Below are positions 16,132 to 23,676 of a stretch of 29,945 nt of DNA, piece by piece. The DNA lies in the NCBI GenBank assembly GCA_964455375.1, contig CAYVXE010000048.1:1-29945 (forward strand), read 5' to 3'. Source of the DNA: CAYVXE01 sp964455375 (GTDB lineage Bacteria; Zhuqueibacterota; Zhuqueibacteria; Oceanimicrobiales; Oceanimicrobiaceae). Position numbers and translations under genes: made by a program. Under the pieces are notes generated by a model that saw only the letters and a program-made list of their open reading frames with translations, did not search any database and had not been told where the DNA came from. Each line of letters starts with the position of its first letter. The first letter of the stretch is position 1.

Positions 16132-16182
16132 TTGACAATAACAGACAAAAATGTTATCATCATACAAGTGAACGATTGCTCA
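16132..16182 (+). promoter_or_regulatory. Strong promoter and operator-like palindrome of the cad operon
   Basis: TTGACA (16132-16137), 17 bases and TATCAT (16155-16160) form a near-consensus sigma-70 promoter. Directly after it, TGAACGATTGCTCA (16169-16182) is an imperfect palindrome of the TGAAC-N4-GTTCA type bound by ArsR/SmtB repressors. It covers the expected transcription start, a placement that suits metal-relieved repression. Confidence 0.75.
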
Positions 16183-16200
16183 ACCGTTTAATTGTTTAAC

Positions 16201-16554
16201 ATGGAACACTTAGATACCTGTGACATAGAATTTATCGATGAAGGTAAAGTCCGATCTGTTGAGAAAAAACTCGATGGCATTAAATACCTTTATCCTTTAG
16301 CCGACACATTTAAACTGTTAGGCGACCCTACGCGGCTAAAAATACTTCTTGCCTTAAAGGAGGAGGAGCTCTGTGTCTGTGATCTGGCGGTTTTAATGAA
16401 TGTCAGTCGATCGGCAATTTCGCATCAACTGAGGTTGCTGAAAAGCCTGCGCTTGGTTAAATACAGACGACATGGTAAAATCGTATATTACGCACTGGAC
16501 GATGATCATATAAGTGAATTGATTTATTCGGCCATTGAACATATCAAAGAATAA
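16201..16554 (+). CDS. CadC-type ArsR/SmtB metal-responsive repressor
   Basis: This is a winged-helix repressor that leaves DNA when metal binds. From ATG 16201 (117 residues) it lines up residue for residue with my memory of S. aureus plasmid CadC: C7 and the C58-V-C60 pair in 'EELCVCDLA' are present, and the second, zinc-type site on the last helix is complete (D101, H103, H114, E117). The fourth sulphur ligand, Cys11, is phenylalanine. The recognition helix is 'VSRSAISHQLRLL'. A TTG at 16192 would add three residues. No good ribosome site is visible. It heads an operon with a P1B-2 ATPase and a ZIP protein, 22 bases apart, and very likely represses itself and them. Cadmium, lead or zinc are the likely inducers. 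Confidence 0.92.
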   Translation: MEHLDTCDIEFIDEGKVRSVEKKLDGIKYLYPLADTFKLLGDPTRLKILLALKEEELCVCDLAVLMNVSRSAISHQLRLLKSLRLVKYRRHGKIVYYALDDDHISELIYSAIEHIKE

Positions 16555-16576
16555 AATGTCACATTGAGACTTCTTT

Positions 16577-18724
16577 ATGGAAAATAAAATTGAATTAAAG
16601 GAACTGCAACTGGAGGGATTTCACTGTGCGGACTGTGCAGTCACCATTGAAAAAACCGTTTCCAAATTAAACGGTGTACAATCCGTTGAAGCAGTCTATA
16701 CATCGGGAAAAGTAAAAGTCGCTTTCAATCCGGAAAAACTTCGTTACGATCATTTGGTACAGAGCGTTGAAAAGATTGGCTATAAAGTTCAAACCGGAAC
16801 ACACCTGTCTTATGAAAAGAGAAATATTTGCAAGGACCGTGCATTCCACTTCACCATGATTTCCGGTCTGAGTTTAGGACTTGCTATACTGGCAAATTTT
16901 TTCAATTTCAATGTACTCTTTTTTGAGTTAGCCGGGCGGGCGGTGACATTGTCAATCGTTTTTTATCTCCTTTCGATTTTTTTCGGAGCGTATTTTTTTG
17001 CAAAAGCCGGCTGGGCGGCAGTTAAGAACGTCCACATCAATATGAATTTTCTTATGACCTTTGCCATTTTGGGTGCGATTTTCATTCAAGAATATATTGA
17101 AGCGGCAAGTCTGGCATTTCTCTTCTCCTTAGCCGAACTTCTGGAAAGTTATGCCGTAGAGAGGGCACGAAATTCGTTGCGTGAATTAATGACCTTAACC
17201 CCCGACACTGCAAGGGTCAAAAATGGCAAGAGCAGTAAAACCGTTTCGGTGGATGAGGTTCAAGTGGACGACACCATAATCGTGCGCCCCGGCGAAAAAA
17301 TCGCCCTCGATGGCGTGGTTACCGCCGGAGCTTCAAGTGTGGATCAGGCACCCATCACTGGCGAATCGGTACCGGTGAACAAGGAAATCGATGAAAAAGT
17401 TTACGCAGGCTCCATAAATGTCGAAGGGTATCTGGAAATAAAAGTTACGGAAAGAAGCGGCAATTCTATGATTTCCAGGATCATCCGGCTCATCGAAGAC
17501 GCCGAAAAACAGAAATCCCCCAGTGAACGCTTTGTAGACAAATTTGCAAAAATTTATACGCCGGCCGTGGTGGGACTGGCTGTTGCTGTTGCAGTTGTTC
17601 CTCCGATGTTTTTTGGGGCAGCGTTTGCGCCATGGTTCACAAAGGCATTGACACTTCTGGTCATCGCCTGCCCATGTGCGCTGGTGATTTCAACACCCGT
17701 GTCTGTGGTGTCTGCGTTGACCAGTGCAAGCAAGAACGGAATTTTGATCAAGGGCGGCACGTATCTTGAAGAAATGAGCCATATAAAGGTCATCGTTTTT
17801 GATAAAACCGGAACGCTAACCAGCGGGAACTTGACAGTCACGGATATCATTTCTTTAAATTCAAAAAGCCGGGATCATGTTTTGGCGATAGCTGCGTCGC
17901 TGGAATCACGGAGTTCACATCCCATAGCAAATGCCATTTCAGAGACAGCAGACGGGCGGGGGTTCTATGATGTGACAAACTTTCAGTCAATTCCGGGAAA
18001 AGGCGTAAAGGGAGACATTGCAGATCAAACATTTTTTGTGGGACGTGAAGAAATGTTCGATAACTTTTCCATAAAAATACCTCAGAAAGAGTTGCAGACC
18101 TTGAGAAGCAGTGGAAAAACCACCATGCTTGTCGGTACACAAAACGAAATTATTGCTGTCATTGGCCTCTTAGATGACATCCGCAAGGAAGCCATTGAAA
18201 CTATTGCGAAACTGCAAAAATCCGGTAAAAAAGTAATCATGATGACCGGTGACAATGAACAAACAGCCAAAGCAATTGCGGAAAGACTCAATTTACGTGA
18301 TTTTAAGGCCGGACTATTACCGGAGGAAAAGGTATCTGAAATCCAATCGCTTAAGCAAAAATACGGAAAAGTCGCCATGGTTGGAGACGGCATCAATGAC
18401 GCTCCGGCTCTGGCCGCGGCATCTGTAGGAATTGCCATGGGCGTGGCCGGAACAGATACGGCGCTGGAAACGGCAAATATCGCATTAATGTCGGATGACT
18501 TGACAAAGTTGCCTTATCTGGTTACATTAAGTATTCGGGCCAGAAAAGTCATCAAACAAAATATCATCGCGGCAATTCTTTTAAAATTTACTCTTGCGGC
18601 AGGCGTGTTCCCGGGTCTTGTTTCTTTGGTTACTGCCGTGATTGTAGGAGATATGGGCGCCTCCTTAGGCGTCACCGGTAATGCGATGAAACTGGCTAAA
18701 ACACGATCTGCAAAAAACTCATAG
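16577..18724 (+). CDS. P1B-2 type Zn/Cd/Pb-exporting ATPase
   Basis: This inner-membrane pump expels divalent soft metals at the cost of ATP. The 715 residues contain one N-terminal HMA domain with C17-x2-C20 (CADC), the actuator motif TGES, the ion-path motif C365-P-C367, the phosphorylated D409 in DKTGT, SHP in the nucleotide domain, TGDN and GDGINDAP. Helix 7 has N-x7-K ('NIIAAILLK') and helix 8 has 'DMGASLGVTGNAMKL'. Together with CPC these are the signatures of the P1B-2 (ZntA/CadA) class rather than the copper class. It follows the CadC-type repressor and is four bases from the ZIP gene, so it is the core of a zinc/cadmium/lead resistance operon. Confidence 0.95.
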   Translation: MENKIELKELQLEGFHCADCAVTIEKTVSKLNGVQSVEAVYTSGKVKVAFNPEKLRYDHLVQSVEKIGYKVQTGTHLSYEKRNICKDRAFHFTMISGLSLGLAILANFFNFNVLFFELAGRAVTLSIVFYLLSIFFGAYFFAKAGWAAVKNVHINMNFLMTFAILGAIFIQEYIEAASLAFLFSLAELLESYAVERARNSLRELMTLTPDTARVKNGKSSKTVSVDEVQVDDTIIVRPGEKIALDGVVTAGASSVDQAPITGESVPVNKEIDEKVYAGSINVEGYLEIKVTERSGNSMISRIIRLIEDAEKQKSPSERFVDKFAKIYTPAVVGLAVAVAVVPPMFFGAAFAPWFTKALTLLVIACPCALVISTPVSVVSALTSASKNGILIKGGTYLEEMSHIKVIVFDKTGTLTSGNLTVTDIISLNSKSRDHVLAIAASLESRSSHPIANAISETADGRGFYDVTNFQSIPGKGVKGDIADQTFFVGREEMFDNFSIKIPQKELQTLRSSGKTTMLVGTQNEIIAVIGLLDDIRKEAIETIAKLQKSGKKVIMMTGDNEQTAKAIAERLNLRDFKAGLLPEEKVSEIQSLKQKYGKVAMVGDGINDAPALAAASVGIAMGVAGTDTALETANIALMSDDLTKLPYLVTLSIRARKVIKQNIIAAILLKFTLAAGVFPGLVSLVTAVIVGDMGASLGVTGNAMKLAKTRSAKNS

Positions 18725-18728
18725 TCAC

Positions 18729-19445
18729 ATGAACATTGTTTTCTTTACGCTGTTGGCTGCGGCAGCAACGATCATTGGCGGTGCTATTCCACTGCTGCAC
18801 AAAAAATTGAGTGAAAAACAGTTAACCATCCTCATTGCATTTTCAGCCGGAGTTTTACTGTCTACCGGCCTCAATCACATGTTGGTCGAGAGTTTTGAAG
18901 AAGCAGGCCGCTGGGCGGTCATAGCCATGAGCGCCGGATTTCTTATTCTTTATAGTTACGAAAAACTTTCAATGGTACATGCCTGCAGAGAACAAAATTG
19001 CCATGTTCATCATTTTGGTAATGCCGCGTTAATCGGCATCGGCTTTCACAGTTTTTTAGACGGTTTTGCAATTGCAGTTAGTTTTGAATTACAAAGAGCC
19101 CTGGGAATATTTGTCATCAGTGCTGTCGTTCTGCACCGCTTACCGACTGGAATCTCACTTGCTGCGATTTTGCTGTCTCATCATTATACTGCAAAAAAAG
19201 CCTGGATTACGCTTATCGTTATTGCATCCCTTGCCGTCGTCGGAGCAGTCGCCGGACAGGCAGTCCCCGCTATTAATACTCGTTCCCTGAGCCTGACCGT
19301 AGGATTGGCCGGGGGGACGTTCCTGTATATTTCCACCAGCGATTTACTACCTATGGCGCATGAAAATGTTCAGGATTATCGCGTTCCCATCTTTTTTCTG
19401 CTTGGATTTCTTGGTATCTTAATCGCAAGCATGTTTCAAATCTGA
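18729..19445 (+). CDS. ZIP-family divalent metal transporter
   Basis: This inner-membrane protein of 238 residues and about eight helices belongs to a family that usually brings zinc or iron into the cytoplasm. Helix 4 carries H107 and D111 (HSFLDG). Helix 5 carries H136 but has threonine at 140 where most ZIPs have a glutamate (HRLPTG against HEIPEG). The loop before helix 4 is Cys/His-rich (84-95: two Cys, four His), a common regulatory metal site. The gene starts four bases after the ATPase stop and must be co-expressed with it. An importer in an efflux operon is unexpected; balance of zinc after cadmium stress or altered transport direction are possible readings. Confidence 0.85.
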   Translation: MNIVFFTLLAAAATIIGGAIPLLHKKLSEKQLTILIAFSAGVLLSTGLNHMLVESFEEAGRWAVIAMSAGFLILYSYEKLSMVHACREQNCHVHHFGNAALIGIGFHSFLDGFAIAVSFELQRALGIFVISAVVLHRLPTGISLAAILLSHHYTAKKAWITLIVIASLAVVGAVAGQAVPAINTRSLSLTVGLAGGTFLYISTSDLLPMAHENVQDYRVPIFFLLGFLGILIASMFQI

Positions 19446-19537
19446 ACGACAGGCGTCATCTTTGCATTTACATTCTTTCTAAAAATCATTCCAAATGTTT
19501 TTTCTTTGGACATTCAACAAAATACAACAAAAAACGC

Positions 19538-19590
19538 TTGACACCGTAACGAATTTTTATTATACTTACGGGTGTGAGTAATCACTTACT
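19538..19590 (+). promoter_or_regulatory. Promoter and palindromic operator of the TetR gene
   Basis: TTGACA (19538-19543), 17 bases and TATACT (19561-19566) make a near-consensus promoter. The predicted transcript starts close to 19573, and the next bases hold overlapping palindromes: GTGAGTAATCAC (19574-19585) and AGTAA-TCAC-TTACT (19577-19590). A palindrome over the start site of a TetR gene is the usual sign of autorepression. Confidence 0.7.
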
Positions 19591-19603
19591 TATTAAAAAG
19601 CGA

Positions 19604-20170
19604 ATGTCTCGTCCAATCACAAAAAAATCGGATGTTATCGACGCTGCGTTAGCCCTGTTCATGCGGAAAGGGATCAAAGCAACAACCACCCGCGACATAG
19701 CTCATCGTGCCGGCATTTCAGAAGGCACCATTTACCGGCATTTCCACAGTAAAGATGACCTCGCTGAACGTGTTTTCCAGGAAAATCTCGACTACTTTTA
19801 TGATTTCCTCAAAGGCTATTTAAAAAACTCTAAGGAGCCGGTTGAAATGCTGCATGCATTCATAAAAGGATTCTTTGACTTTTCCCGGCGGGAACAAACG
19901 CGTTACCGATTTATCACCGCAGCCCACCAAACCGAACTCAGAAAAATGTCCCGTGAAAAAATGAAACCGAAAGAGATGCTAAGAAAAATACTGCGTCTTG
20001 GTCAGAAACAGGGGCTTTTTCGTAAAATGGACTTGAGTCTGGCCGCTGCAATGATGATGGGCACCATTATGCAAACGATCTTTTATATGAAAAGTGGCAG
20101 GATTAACGTAAGCTATGACACCGTTATTGATGAAGTAATAAAGACCTGTTTAAAAATGATGCAGCTTTAA
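19604..20170 (+). CDS. TetR-family transcriptional regulator
   Basis: This DNA-binding repressor has 188 residues from ATG 19604. The N-terminal helix-turn-helix is clear ('KATTTRDIAHRAGISEGTIYRHFHSKDDLAERVF', about 25-59). The C-terminal half, which would bind an effector, has no recognisable specificity. A GTG at 19574 would add ten residues but lies almost on the predicted transcription start and within the operator palindrome, so the ATG is preferred. The downstream ferredoxin gene begins 37 bases later and may be in the same transcript. Target genes cannot be inferred beyond itself. Confidence 0.9.
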   Translation: MSRPITKKSDVIDAALALFMRKGIKATTTRDIAHRAGISEGTIYRHFHSKDDLAERVFQENLDYFYDFLKGYLKNSKEPVEMLHAFIKGFFDFSRREQTRYRFITAAHQTELRKMSREKMKPKEMLRKILRLGQKQGLFRKMDLSLAAAMMMGTIMQTIFYMKSGRINVSYDTVIDEVIKTCLKMMQL

Positions 20171-20207
20171 AAAACGACCTGATTCTTATAAGAAAGGAGG
20201 TGAAATC

Positions 20208-20489
20208 ATGACCTATATTATCGCGGAACCGTGTGTCGACGTCAGGGATAGAGCCTGTGTTGAAGTCTGTCCCGTTGACTGTATTTATGAAATCGAAGAT
20301 ACAGAACTGCAAGAAGGGGATGAGGCTTACATGAACACCCTGTATATTCATCCGGAAGAATGCATCGATTGTGGCGCCTGTGAACCGGAATGCCCGGTGG
20401 AAGCTATCTTTCCGGAAGATGAAGTGCCCGACAAATGGAACAAATTCATCGAATATAATTACGTCGCCTTTGGTTTTACGGCTCCGTAA
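20208..20489 (+). CDS. Seven-iron (3Fe-4S/4Fe-4S) ferredoxin
   Basis: This small cytoplasmic electron carrier of 93 residues resembles FdxA/Azotobacter ferredoxin I: 'MTYIIAEPCVDVRDRACVEVCPVDCIY' then 'ECIDCGACEPECPVEAI'. Cysteines 9, 17 and 62 fit the 3Fe-4S ligands and 21, 52, 55 and 58 the 4Fe-4S ligands; C25 matches the free cysteine of ferredoxin I. Between the two halves lies an acidic insertion (about residues 28-45) making the gap some twelve residues longer than in ferredoxin I. AAAGGAGGT precedes the ATG, one of the strongest ribosome sites in the window, so high expression is likely. A strong terminator follows. The redox partner is unknown. Confidence 0.93.
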   Translation: MTYIIAEPCVDVRDRACVEVCPVDCIYEIEDTELQEGDEAYMNTLYIHPEECIDCGACEPECPVEAIFPEDEVPDKWNKFIEYNYVAFGFTAP

Positions 20490-20506
20490 TCAATCCTCAA
20501 CCATCC

Positions 20507-20542
20507 AAAGCCACCCTGTTTTTACAGTGTGGCTTTTTTTTC
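20507..20542 (+). terminator. Intrinsic terminator after the ferredoxin gene
   Basis: AAAGCCACCCTGT (20507-20519) pairs with ACAGTGTGGCTTT, one mismatch, with a short T-rich loop, and runs into eight or more T. This is a clear Rho-independent terminator 18 bases past the stop codon. Confidence 0.93.
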
Positions 20543-20628
20543 TCCCCGCCAACATAATAGCACTTTTTGATTTTCATAAAATACTTTTTTATATTTGATT
20601 GCTTTTTCTATACAGGACATTTCTTTTT

Positions 20629-21483
20629 ATGCTTTATTTCATTCTCGTTGCCGGAATTATTGCCATTTCCTTTGCTTCAATACTTATAAAACTCTGTAAC
20701 GCACCAGCCATGGTCATTGCCTCTTACCGGCTGTTGTTTGCGGCGGTCTTTTTTGTTGGTAGTTGCGGATTCAAAAAAGAAAACCCGTTGCAGTATTTTT
20801 CGAAGCGGGATTTAAAAGTCGCACTAATCGCCGGCCTCTTTTTATGTATTCATTTTTCCGCCTGGATTAGCTCGCTGAAATACACCAGTGTCGCCAGCTC
20901 TGTAGCATTGGTGGCAACCGCACCGATGTTCGTGGTTGTCGGTTCGATGACTTTTTTAAAAGAAAAGCCAAATAAATTATTGCTTCTTGGAATTCCGATG
21001 ACACTTTTGGGAGCCGTGATACTTAGCTCAAAGGATTGGGGCAATGCGGACCAATCTCTTTTCGGTAACTTTCTCGCCGTCATAGGCGCTGTGGGAGCAG
21101 CAGGTTACTTGCTTGCGGGTCGTGATTTGCGCTCCCGCATTCCCACACAAGCGTATGTTACAGTTGTCTACTCCACGACAACCGTCATACTGGTGGCCAT
21201 TACGCTTTTGCAAAAAACACCACTGTTAGGTTATTCCCCCAACATATTTTTATTGTTTTTTCTCATCGCATTCGTGCCACAGGTCATTGGTCACACAAGT
21301 TTTAACTGGTTGCTTAAACATTTTTCCGCAGCGACTGTCTCCATTTTAACCTTAAGCGAACCGGTCGGTGCGTCAGTATTAGCTTACTTCATCTTAGGCG
21401 AAAACATTTCTCCCGTACAACTTATCGGTGGAACATTCATCCTTGCCGGTGTTGTCATTTCTTTACGAGGAGAGTTTTCCTAA
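20629..21483 (+). CDS. EamA (DMT superfamily) transporter
   Basis: This inner-membrane protein of 284 residues has ten predicted helices arranged as two EamA repeats (about 5-135 and 148-280). The second repeat shows 'HTSFNWLLKHFSAATVSILTLSEPVGASVLAYFILGENIS', the hallmark of the family. Members export amino acids, metabolites or drugs; the substrate cannot be read from sequence. ATG 20629 has AGGA eleven bases upstream and is preferred to TTG 20599. RNase Z follows after 50 bases, with no terminator between them. Confidence 0.88.
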   Translation: MLYFILVAGIIAISFASILIKLCNAPAMVIASYRLLFAAVFFVGSCGFKKENPLQYFSKRDLKVALIAGLFLCIHFSAWISSLKYTSVASSVALVATAPMFVVVGSMTFLKEKPNKLLLLGIPMTLLGAVILSSKDWGNADQSLFGNFLAVIGAVGAAGYLLAGRDLRSRIPTQAYVTVVYSTTTVILVAITLLQKTPLLGYSPNIFLLFFLIAFVPQVIGHTSFNWLLKHFSAATVSILTLSEPVGASVLAYFILGENISPVQLIGGTFILAGVVISLRGEFS

Positions 21484-21533
21484 TAATGAACCTTTCACCA
21501 ACAAGGTAATCAACCGGAAAGGATTCTCATTTC

Positions 21534-22457
21534 ATGAAAATAGTACTGTTAGGATCCGGGGCTGCTTTGCCAACACTTCATCGCTGGCCAACGTCTCTAG
21601 CGGTGCAACGAAATAATGAAATTTTGTTGTTCGATTGCGGTGAAGGCACCCAAATTCGATTTCAACAGGCAAAACTGAAACCCGGCAAACTCAGTAAAAT
21701 TTTCATCTCACATTTTCATGGCGACCATATCTACGGTCTCATCGGACTTCTGACCTCTTTCCAACTGGCAGGACGAGCGAAACCACTTGATTTATTCGCC
21801 CCGGCAGGAATGACCGACTATTTGGAATTTATGCAAAAACTATCCCATTTTTCTTTCCAATTTGACATTCAAATTCACGAATTCCAAACAGACAACAAAG
21901 AGTTAACCTGGACATTCGATGAATACTCTGTGCAAGCTACACGGTTACAACATTCACTTTTTAGTCTGGGGTTTCGACTGCAAGAAAAACCAAAACCAGG
22001 TAAATTTGATGTTATAAAAGCAGATACGCTCGGCATTCCGAACGGTCCCGAAAGACATCAATTACAAAAGGGTCAGACGATTAGGCTGTCAAACGGAACC
22101 ATCATTCAGCCTGCCGACGTGATCGGACCGCCAAAACCCGGCCTAAAAATCGCCATCTGTCTGGACACCAGACCCTGTGAGGCAAGCATTCGTTTAGCCG
22201 CCGATGTCGATCTGCTCATCCACGAAGCCACATTTCTTTCTGAAATGCATGACCTCGCACAACAAACAGGCCACTCGACGATTGCGGATGCCGCCCGAAT
22301 AGCCCAAAAGGCACATGTAAAACAGCTTCTGCTCACGCATATCAGTGCACGCTACAGCGAGCAGGACGAAGCGACATTACTCAAGCAGGCACAAGGCATT
22401 TTCCCAAATACTGTACTGGGCAAAGATCTGATGAGTCTGAGCCTGTCTTCCGTTTAA
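21534..22457 (+). CDS. rnz: Ribonuclease Z (tRNA 3' endonuclease)
   Basis: This metallo-beta-lactamase-fold endonuclease removes the 3' trailer of tRNA precursors. The 307 residues are the usual length of the short form. The zinc site motif H60-F-H62-G-D64-H65 is intact, and the later metal ligands appear in 'CLDTRP', 'HEATF' and 'LLLTHISARY'. The flexible-arm segment that grips tRNA follows 'FSLGFRLQEKPKPGKFD'. GGAAAGGA lies upstream of the ATG. Its neighbours are not RNA genes, so the context adds little. Confidence 0.95.
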   Translation: MKIVLLGSGAALPTLHRWPTSLAVQRNNEILLFDCGEGTQIRFQQAKLKPGKLSKIFISHFHGDHIYGLIGLLTSFQLAGRAKPLDLFAPAGMTDYLEFMQKLSHFSFQFDIQIHEFQTDNKELTWTFDEYSVQATRLQHSLFSLGFRLQEKPKPGKFDVIKADTLGIPNGPERHQLQKGQTIRLSNGTIIQPADVIGPPKPGLKIAICLDTRPCEASIRLAADVDLLIHEATFLSEMHDLAQQTGHSTIADAARIAQKAHVKQLLLTHISARYSEQDEATLLKQAQGIFPNTVLGKDLMSLSLSSV

Positions 22458-22582
22458 AGTTACCCGATTTTCCTTGACTTTGCATTGAGATTTTAATAAG
22501 TTTTTTTACTTTTTGAACGAGTCAGCAGCTTTATAATAAACTCCTACTGGAAAAACTTGAAAGCGCCTTTCAATAGCACTCA

Positions 22583-23662
22583 ATGAAAAAATCTATTCTT
22601 TTTAAAAAGCATCGTGCTTCGGGCGGAAAGTTCGAAGAACAAGACGGGTGGCTATTACCCGCTGAGTTTACAGGTTCATTTCAGGAATACACTGCCGCCA
22701 CAACATCCCTAGCATTGATGCACAGACCGTACATCGGGCAACTCCTTGTAAAAGGAAGTGACCACGTGGATTTTTTACACCGACTTACGACCAATGAGCT
22801 GCGCAATCTGAAACCCGGACAGGGACAGGTCACTATTTTCACCAACGAAAAAGGCCGTATCATCGATCGGGTGGGACTCTTAAAACAAGAGAATGAAATT
22901 CGTTTGCTTACCAGTGCCGGTACGGCTACAAAATTAACGGATTGGATCAATAAGTACATTTTTCTCGACGATGTTCATGTGGAAAATATCAGCACAGAAA
23001 CCGGGCTGCTAAGTTTGTTCGGTCCCAAAGCAACCAGCCTGCTCGACAAACTTTTCAGTGAGAGTGCAGCGAACCTGAACGAAAATGATTTTATAAAATG
23101 CACCTGGCAAAAAACGCCGCTCATCATTCAACGGGGTAGTGAATTTAATATCCCGGAATACAATATTTTGATGCCGAAAAGTCGTCTTGTGGAGTTGTGG
23201 GAGGAATTCCTGTCAGTGGGCGAAGGATTTAACTTAGCCCTGATGGGGGAAAAAGCATTTGAGATTTTGAGAATAGAGTCCGGCTGGCCGAAATATAATT
23301 GTGATTTCAATGAGGAAATGAACCCGCATGAAGCCGGAATGTTTTCTTTTGTAAATTTTGAGAAAGGCTGCTACATCGGTCAGGAGGTCATCGCCAGGTT
23401 AGACACTTATGATAAAGTGCAGAAACGGCTCATCGGGATCATTTTACAATCTGAAAAGCTCCCGGAATTTCAAGACAAGATCGTTATGGACGATCGGGAG
23501 AGCGGTTTTATCACCAGCGCAACTTTCTCATACGGATTAAATAAAAATATTGCTTTAGGATATATAAAAACCAAACTTGCAGGAGAAAACAAAGCGGTCA
23601 GAGTCATTTCGAAGACAGAATCGCTTTCCGGGATGATTACAGATTTACCCTTTAGCAATTAA
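22583..23662 (+). CDS. ygfZ: YgfZ/GcvT-like folate-binding protein
   Basis: This cytoplasmic protein of 359 residues has the GcvT/YgfZ fold. The YgfZ signature K261-G-C263-Y-I-G-Q-E268 is present; its cysteine is essential in E. coli YgfZ, which uses tetrahydrofolate and helps keep certain Fe-S enzymes active. The N-terminal half (about 50-130) carries the folate-domain segment 'DHVDFLHRLTTNELRNLKPGQGQVTIFTNEKGRIIDRVGLL'. It is not the glycine cleavage T protein, since no other gcv gene is near. A TATAAT lies at 22532, but no good -35 partner is seen. The gene ends 14 bases before the Memo-family gene, so the two are probably co-transcribed. Confidence 0.9.
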   Translation: MKKSILFKKHRASGGKFEEQDGWLLPAEFTGSFQEYTAATTSLALMHRPYIGQLLVKGSDHVDFLHRLTTNELRNLKPGQGQVTIFTNEKGRIIDRVGLLKQENEIRLLTSAGTATKLTDWINKYIFLDDVHVENISTETGLLSLFGPKATSLLDKLFSESAANLNENDFIKCTWQKTPLIIQRGSEFNIPEYNILMPKSRLVELWEEFLSVGEGFNLALMGEKAFEILRIESGWPKYNCDFNEEMNPHEAGMFSFVNFEKGCYIGQEVIARLDTYDKVQKRLIGIILQSEKLPEFQDKIVMDDRESGFITSATFSYGLNKNIALGYIKTKLAGENKAVRVISKTESLSGMITDLPFSN

Positions 23663-23676
23663 GAAAGGCTTTGTAA

